A stretch of DNA of 38,812 nucleotides from the NCBI GenBank assembly GCA_024275075.1, contig JAJRZU010000026.1:1-38812 (forward strand). The letters are read 5' to 3'. The DNA is from Deltaproteobacteria bacterium. Its GTDB lineage: Bacteria; Desulfobacterota; JAJRXV01. Position 1 is the stretch's first letter. Each line of letters begins with the position of its first letter. Made by a program: the position numbers and the translations under genes. Below, piece after piece: positions 35,311-38,812 of this stretch. A model generated the notes under the pieces. That model saw nothing but the letters and a program-made list of their open reading frames with translations. It searched no databases and had not been told where the DNA came from.

Positions 35311-35335
35311 GGGCATGTTGCCCAATACAATTTAA
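35311..35335 (-). repeat. 25-bp dispersed repeat, second copy
   Basis: Reverse complement is identical over 25 bases to 12508-12532 and contains the GGGCA-ACA-TGCCC hairpin. Confidence 0.85.
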
Positions 35336-35360
35336 AAGACTCCTGCACAGCCTTACAATG

Positions 35361-35387
35361 TCCCCTCCCCCTTGATGGGGGAGGGGA
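35361..35387. repeat. Perfect 11-bp hairpin repeat (TCCCCTCCCCC)
   Basis: TCCCCTCCCCC (35361-35371), loop TTGAT, GGGGGAGGGGA (35377-35387). The CCCTTGATGGGGGAGGG type is a common intergenic repeat in environmental genomes, from memory. No T run follows. Confidence 0.75.
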
Positions 35388-35526
35388 GAGTTTATAGGTT
35401 GTGCAGAGGTCTTTAGCTATAATTTGCCGATAAGGATTTGGACGGAAAGTAGCCAATAGTTGTTCAGGCGCTTCTTTTCCCCGACTTTTGATGGAGAGCA
35501 AGATTGTCAGCCTGAATACGACATGA

Positions 35527-36087
35527 CTATTTCATTTCAGCTTTTATGGTTTCAATCTCTTTCGTGATGCCCTTTGATAGTTCAGGGTTAAGGTTTCTTA
35601 ATGGGAGCATTTCAAAATACTTAAGAGCCTCTTTGTTATCTTTTTTGTAATACCTGTTTAGGAGTCCTAAATTATAAATGGCCGACAGGTTCTCTGGCTC
35701 GATCTTTTCAATAGCTTTGAATATCTCAAACGATTTATCATAAAAACCCGTTCTCTGGTAAAGAGTACCAAGATCGTTCATTGCGTGGGTATTTTCAGGT
35801 TCTATCTTTAACACCTTGTCAAATGTGCTGATAGATTCCTTTAACTGGTTATTGTCCATAAGCAGATCACCGTAATATATTAGCGCGTGCACATTGTCTG
35901 GATTGTCTTTCAGTTTCTCCTTCGCTTCGGCGATCTTTTCCTCCATAGAAGCTGAGCCAGCCTCATCTTCATGTGCATGGTCATCGTTTGGTTTAGGGTT
36001 GATTACAGCCATCGCTACGATGACAACAAGCGTCAGCGCAAAAAACGCTATGACAGTTTTCTCTTTTCTTGTCTTTGATATATCCAT
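35527..36087 (-). CDS. Membrane-anchored TPR protein of the cytochrome c maturation operon
   Basis: About 186 aa from ATG 36087; an upstream in-frame start would overlap ccmD out of frame. A single N-terminal helix (TVIAFFALTLVVIVAMAVI) is followed by about three TPR units (DNVHALIYYGDLLMDNNQLK, NTHAMNDLGTLYQRTGFYDK, NLSAIYNLGLLNRYYKKDNK). It resembles the TPR part of CcmH/CcmI/NrfG proteins that hold apocytochrome c for haem attachment. Its ATG overlaps the ccmD stop (TAATG). It stops with TAG. Role in the Ccm system is inferred from context. Confidence 0.85.
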   Translation of the reverse strand: MDISKTRKEKTVIAFFALTLVVIVAMAVINPKPNDDHAHEDEAGSASMEEKIAEAKEKLKDNPDNVHALIYYGDLLMDNNQLKESISTFDKVLKIEPENTHAMNDLGTLYQRTGFYDKSFEIFKAIEKIEPENLSAIYNLGLLNRYYKKDNKEALKYFEMLPLRNLNPELSKGITKEIETIKAEMK

Positions 36088-36236
36088 TACTTCTTGTCTC
36101 CCTTCTTGAAAAGCTCTTCGAGCATCGTAACTTTTTGTAACAGTTTCTTCTGCTGACCCGCTACGAGCATAATGTATAAAAATATTCCGCCCCAAATAAA
36201 CATGTAAGCAGCGGCCAGATAGTTTAAATTTTTCAT
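36087..36236 (-). CDS. ccmD: CcmD-like small haem-exporter subunit
   Basis: 49 aa. It starts MKNLNYLAAAYMFIWGGIF with one membrane helix, then a Lys/Gln-rich cytoplasmic tail, the shape of CcmD, which helps release holo-CcmE from the CcmABC complex. ATG at 36236 has GGAGACGAAA upstream; the gene is 21 bases after ccmC and overlaps the TPR gene by one base. Short families are weakly conserved, so the call rests on topology and position. Confidence 0.85.
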   Translation of the reverse strand: MKNLNYLAAAYMFIWGGIFLYIMLVAGQQKKLLQKVTMLEELFKKGDKK

Positions 36237-36257
36237 TTTCGTCTCCTGTGATAGTTA

Positions 36258-36917
36258 TTATTGATTCATTGTATTGTTAATTTTATTTATCCTCTCATTT
36301 AAGAAGAGATTCTTTGTCCTTAGCTTGAACAGAAGCGCCCAGAGCGCGAAAAACGCGATCATCGAAACAAGGAGCGTCAATTTCATCGATGACGCCAGAG
36401 CGATTTTATCCTTTTGTAAAACGACAGGGTGGATCGTTCTCCACAGCCTCGCGGAGAAGAAGACAATCGGTACGTCTACAAAACCGATGATCGCCATTAC
36501 GGCACAAAAAGACGCTCTTTTCCCCTCCTGCTCGATCGACATGCGCAGTATAAGGTAGGCGGCATAGATGAGCCAGAGTATCAGCGCGGTCGTCAGCCTC
36601 GGGTCCCATGTCCACCAGGTGTTCCATATAGGGCGCGCCCAGAGTGAGCCGGTGATAAGCACCAGAGTCGTCAGCATTACACCGATCTCTACACTGCTCG
36701 CGCTATATATATCCCATCTCTTCTCCTTTTTTATCAGATAAAGTATGGCGCATATAAACGCTACGAAAAACGAGAAGAACCCGCTGAACGCAATCGGGAG
36801 GTGAAAGTAAAATATTTTCTGCACTATCCCCATGACCGCCTCGGTCGGTGTATAGAAAAATATCATATAAATCGCGACCAGAAAAAGCGAAGCGGTAACT
36901 GCCACAAGAGTTTTCAT
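36258..36917 (-). CDS. ccmC: Haem exporter / haem-lyase membrane subunit CcmC
   Basis: Inner-membrane protein with the periplasmic WWD domain that presents haem to CcmE. Length 219 aa with six hydrophobic segments. The WWD block is GSLWARPIWNTWWTWDPRLT, and a conserved His is in FYFHLPIAFSGF (helix 1-2 loop) with another in TIHPVVLQ. Directly follows ccmB with a three-base gap. Confidence 0.96.
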   Translation of the reverse strand: MKTLVAVTASLFLVAIYMIFFYTPTEAVMGIVQKIFYFHLPIAFSGFFSFFVAFICAILYLIKKEKRWDIYSASSVEIGVMLTTLVLITGSLWARPIWNTWWTWDPRLTTALILWLIYAAYLILRMSIEQEGKRASFCAVMAIIGFVDVPIVFFSARLWRTIHPVVLQKDKIALASSMKLTLLVSMIAFFALWALLFKLRTKNLFLNERINKINNTMNQ

Positions 36918-36920
36918 AGA

Positions 36921-37595
36921 CTATCCCTCCTTAATCACATATTCAAATAAAAGATAACTGCTGCCGAAGAAAATAAGATCGAACGCCATGGTCAGATAGA
37001 GCCACTGGGAATACTTATCAACAGAAGCCCCCCTTAGAAGCTCGCTCGTGGACTTTACCGTCGCCGCGATAAGCGGTATCAGTATCGGGAAGAGGAGTAT
37101 CGGCAGCATGATGTCGTTGCGCCTGGTGCCCGAGCTGATTGCCGACAGCAGCGTACCGACAGATGAGAACCCTATGTTCAAGAGCAGCACTACCGCGGCA
37201 AGCATCGGTATAGTTTCCAGAGATACCGAGCTGTTGTAAAGTACAATAAAGAGCGGGATAAGTATTATCTCGGCGATTATCATGAAAATAAAATTTACTG
37301 TCATCTTCGCGATGAATATGGTTTCAGGCTCTATCGGGGATAACAGTAATCCGTCTATGCAGCGGTTCTCTTTTTCGCTGGAGAAGACCCTGTCTAAGCC
37401 TAACACGGCGGAGAAGATTATCGCTACCCAGAGTATCCCGCCTGATATCGATGGGTCGATGTTCTGCCCGATACCAATGGCGATGTTCAGGATCACGAGC
37501 ACCAAAATACCGAAGAATAGCATCGATGTAAGGGATTCCCTTTTACGAAACTCAAGCTTCATGTCCTTTTTGATTATTGTAATAATATTTTTCAT
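36921..37595 (-). CDS. ccmB: Haem exporter permease CcmB
   Basis: Membrane subunit of the CcmAB ABC transporter. Length 224 aa, six hydrophobic segments. The start MKNIITIIKKDMKLEFRKRES and the motifs EKENRCIDGLLLSP and SSGTRRND are family typical. No clear ribosome binding site precedes its ATG. It is separated from ccmA by 95 bases, unusually far for this pair, and that gap contains a hairpin flanked by 9-bp direct repeats. It stops with TAG. Confidence 0.95.
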   Translation of the reverse strand: MKNIITIIKKDMKLEFRKRESLTSMLFFGILVLVILNIAIGIGQNIDPSISGGILWVAIIFSAVLGLDRVFSSEKENRCIDGLLLSPIEPETIFIAKMTVNFIFMIIAEIILIPLFIVLYNSSVSLETIPMLAAVVLLLNIGFSSVGTLLSAISSGTRRNDIMLPILLFPILIPLIAATVKSTSELLRGASVDKYSQWLYLTMAFDLIFFGSSYLLFEYVIKEG

Positions 37596-37635
37596 AATAA
37601 TAATTTTATTGTATGACCCTTTTTAATAAAAGGCG

Positions 37636-37701
37636 ACAGTGTTTAGGTGGTAAGCGCTGCCAGCCGCCATATAGAAGCGCCCCTGGCGGATTACAGTGTT
37701 T
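37636..37701. repeat. Hairpin between 9-bp direct repeats in the ccmA-ccmB gap
   Basis: ACAGTGTTT occurs at 37636-37644 and 37693-37701 (the second within the last ccmA codons). Between them CCGCCA (37664-37669) pairs with TGGCGG (37684-37689). The direct repeats could be a target-site duplication around a small insertion, but the evidence is limited. Confidence 0.4.
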
Positions 37702-38413
37702 TTCCGCCTACATATTTAAAATATGTCTCGTCAAATTTATCATCATCTATTTTTGCCCTCTCTTTAAAGAAGGCGACGGATCCCTTCACCAAAATGCCGA
37801 TCTTTGTCGCGCTCTCCATCCCGAAAGTGAGGTTATGGGTAACGAGAATTATCGTGCGTTTATCGTCATGCAGCTTGGCGAGCTGGTTTTTTAAGAGCAT
37901 AGATGAGTGTTGGTCAAGACCGGAGTACGGTTCGTCGAGCAGGATCAAAGCGGGCTCGTTGATAAGCGCTCTCGCGATGCTCAGCCGCTGCTGCATCCCG
38001 CGCGAGAACTCTGCGACCTTAGAATGCCTTCTTTCGTAAAGCCCGACAAGCTCTAACAATTCAACCACTTTCTTATCCGGCTCATTTATCCCGTAAAGGT
38101 CTGCGTAAAATTCCAGGTTCTCCTTTGCTGTGAGTTCGTTGTATAAAAGAGACTGGTGCGAGATAACAGAGACGGAATTCCTGAACTCCTCGGGGTGTTC
38201 TGCGATATCGTATCCTGATATCGTCACCCCGCCACAAGTCGGTGCGAGAAGCGTCGCGATGATCTTTAGAAGGGTAGTCTTACCGGCGCCGTTTGGCCCG
38301 AAGAGAGTCAGAAAGTCACCTTTGTACAGAGAGAAAGAGATACCGTTTAAGGCATTCACCCCGTCATAGCTCTTTTGCAGGTTATCTATCCTTAAAAAGG
38401 CAGACCCACTCAT
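37691..38413 (-). CDS. ccmA: Haem exporter ATPase CcmA
   Basis: ATPase of the CcmABCD complex that releases holo-CcmE. Length 240 aa. Walker A GPNGAGKTT (39-47), signature FSRGMQQRLSIARAL, and Walker B ALILLDEPYSGLD with the His switch VTHN. Domain length suits CcmA. Its ATG overlaps the stop of the upstream gene by four bases (ATGA). It lies upstream of ccmB in the order A-B-C-D. Confidence 0.96.
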   Translation of the reverse strand: MSGSAFLRIDNLQKSYDGVNALNGISFSLYKGDFLTLFGPNGAGKTTLLKIIATLLAPTCGGVTISGYDIAEHPEEFRNSVSVISHQSLLYNELTAKENLEFYADLYGINEPDKKVVELLELVGLYERRHSKVAEFSRGMQQRLSIARALINEPALILLDEPYSGLDQHSSMLLKNQLAKLHDDKRTIILVTHNLTFGMESATKIGILVKGSVAFFKERAKIDDDKFDETYFKYVGGKTL

Positions 38414-38736
38414 TTTCTCTTCCTTTTAGTTTTTTTAATATTACTAAGCTTTTTAGCCTTTTCAAGCTTTTCTATCTTTTCCATAGCCTCAAAAGCTTTC
38501 AGGCTGTACATATTTTTCAGTTTATTGTAATCCTCTTCATTTATCTTGTCAGAGGCGTACTCAAAATCGATATCCCTTATAGCTTTTAAGTACAGCTCCT
38601 TATCGGTTCTTCTCGCGCTGAGAGCAGCATCTTCAGACGCCTCTACAAAGAGCAGCCTTTCCGAGGGCTGCACCATAAGCTGGAATAGTATATATAACGA
38701 AGTTCCTATCGCAAGGAATATAGTTAATGTAAGCAT
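38410..38736 (-). CDS. CcmI-like membrane protein at the head of the cytochrome c maturation operon
   Basis: 108 aa. One N-terminal hydrophobic helix is followed by an extended helical segment with RRTDKELYLKAIRDIDFEYA and the INEEDYNKLKN motif, the pattern of the N-terminal part of CcmI and related cytochrome biogenesis proteins (helix-EKxxxLxxIRDLExD-DYxxL). The C-terminal end is strongly basic. No TPR domain is attached; a TPR protein is encoded separately at the other end of the operon. GGAGGATC precedes the ATG. First gene seen in this operon. Confidence 0.72.
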   Translation of the reverse strand: MLTLTIFLAIGTSLYILFQLMVQPSERLLFVEASEDAALSARRTDKELYLKAIRDIDFEYASDKINEEDYNKLKNMYSLKAFEAMEKIEKLEKAKKLSNIKKTKRKRK

Positions 38737-38788
38737 TTTTGATCCTCCTCTTTTAACAGTCTCGCCTGTTTTTTTGGGTCTAATTCCA

Positions 38789-38802
38789 CGTAGCTTGCTA
38801 CG
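38789..38802. repeat. Small palindrome CGTAGC-TT-GCTACG at the right window edge
   Basis: Perfect 6-bp arms with a two-base loop, 53 bases upstream of the CcmI-like start. It resembles the CTCGTAGCAAGCTACG intergenic repeat seen in many environmental genomes (from memory). Confidence 0.55.
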
Positions 38803-38812
38803 AGATTTATTG

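Larger units (their letters stand above)
35217..35526. other. Intergenic region rich in dispersed repeats
   Basis: No gene seen. From left to right: the promoter of the beta-helix gene, a G-rich tract, the minus-strand copy of the 25-bp repeat (35311-35335), a strong hairpin (35361-35387), and GTGCAGAGGTCTT (35401-35413), a 13-base string also found at 26654. Confidence 0.7.

Noticed and set aside
36087-36195. Longer start for the TPR protein
   Set aside because: The extension overlaps ccmD in another frame and lacks signal-anchor features; ATG 36087 has a ribosome binding site and follows the ccmD stop.

Overview
The window looks like a chromosomal segment of a Gram-negative bacterium of moderate G+C. 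Evidence for this is the set of lipoproteins with lipobox signal peptides, a system I (Ccm) cytochrome c maturation cluster, and sigma70-type promoters. Lysine/peptidoglycan synthesis runs through DapL, and several proteins use GAF, GGDEF or PilZ domains, a mix known from deltaproteobacterial and related uncultured lineages. That placement is inference; the sequence alone does not fix the phylum.

Layout. (1) 1-12363: the 3' part of S10, then the spc and alpha ribosomal operons in conserved order from rplV (5' truncated) to rplQ, including secY, adk, map, infA, rpmJ and rpoA, closed by a terminator at 12536-12569. (2) 12602-14911: an orphan EcfA-like ATPase convergent with a DJ-1/PfpI protein, their two stop codons inside one perfect 12-bp inverted repeat; then a receiver plus degenerate-GGDEF regulator. 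(3) 15028-19621: tRNA-Ser(GGA), ridA with a lipoprotein, argJ interrupted by a stop codon, and a REC-GAF histidine kinase. (4) 19946-24200: dapA-dapB-FAH-dapL-folK, the DapL route to diaminopimelate. (5) 24343-29629: a small zinc-site membrane protein, cheR, moaA, a PilZ membrane protein, and thiC-thiL on the minus strand. (6) 30234-35216: a lipoprotein and secreted zinc metalloprotease operon (the protease has an in-frame TAG), a GAF-GGDEF diguanylate cyclase with an I-site, and a parallel beta-helix lipoprotein. (7) 35527-38736: a minus-strand cytochrome c maturation operon in the order CcmI-like, ccmA, ccmB, ccmC, ccmD (49 aa), TPR protein.

The most unusual feature is that three otherwise intact genes (rplV, argJ and the metalloprotease) each carry exactly one in-frame stop (TAG, TAA, TAG) with no frameshift. 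TAG is the normal terminator of at least 13 other genes here, so global amber reassignment is excluded. What remains is base errors in the assembly, recent nonsense mutation, or context-specific read-through. The second notable layer is a set of dispersed intergenic repeats: a diverged paired element near rplQ and dapA, a 25-bp sequence shared by 12508 and 35311, a 25-bp tandem array after moaA with a related inverted-repeat copy near 33750, and several hairpin repeats. I saw no CRISPR array, no complete insertion sequence, no prophage, and no recognised new defence or biosynthetic system.
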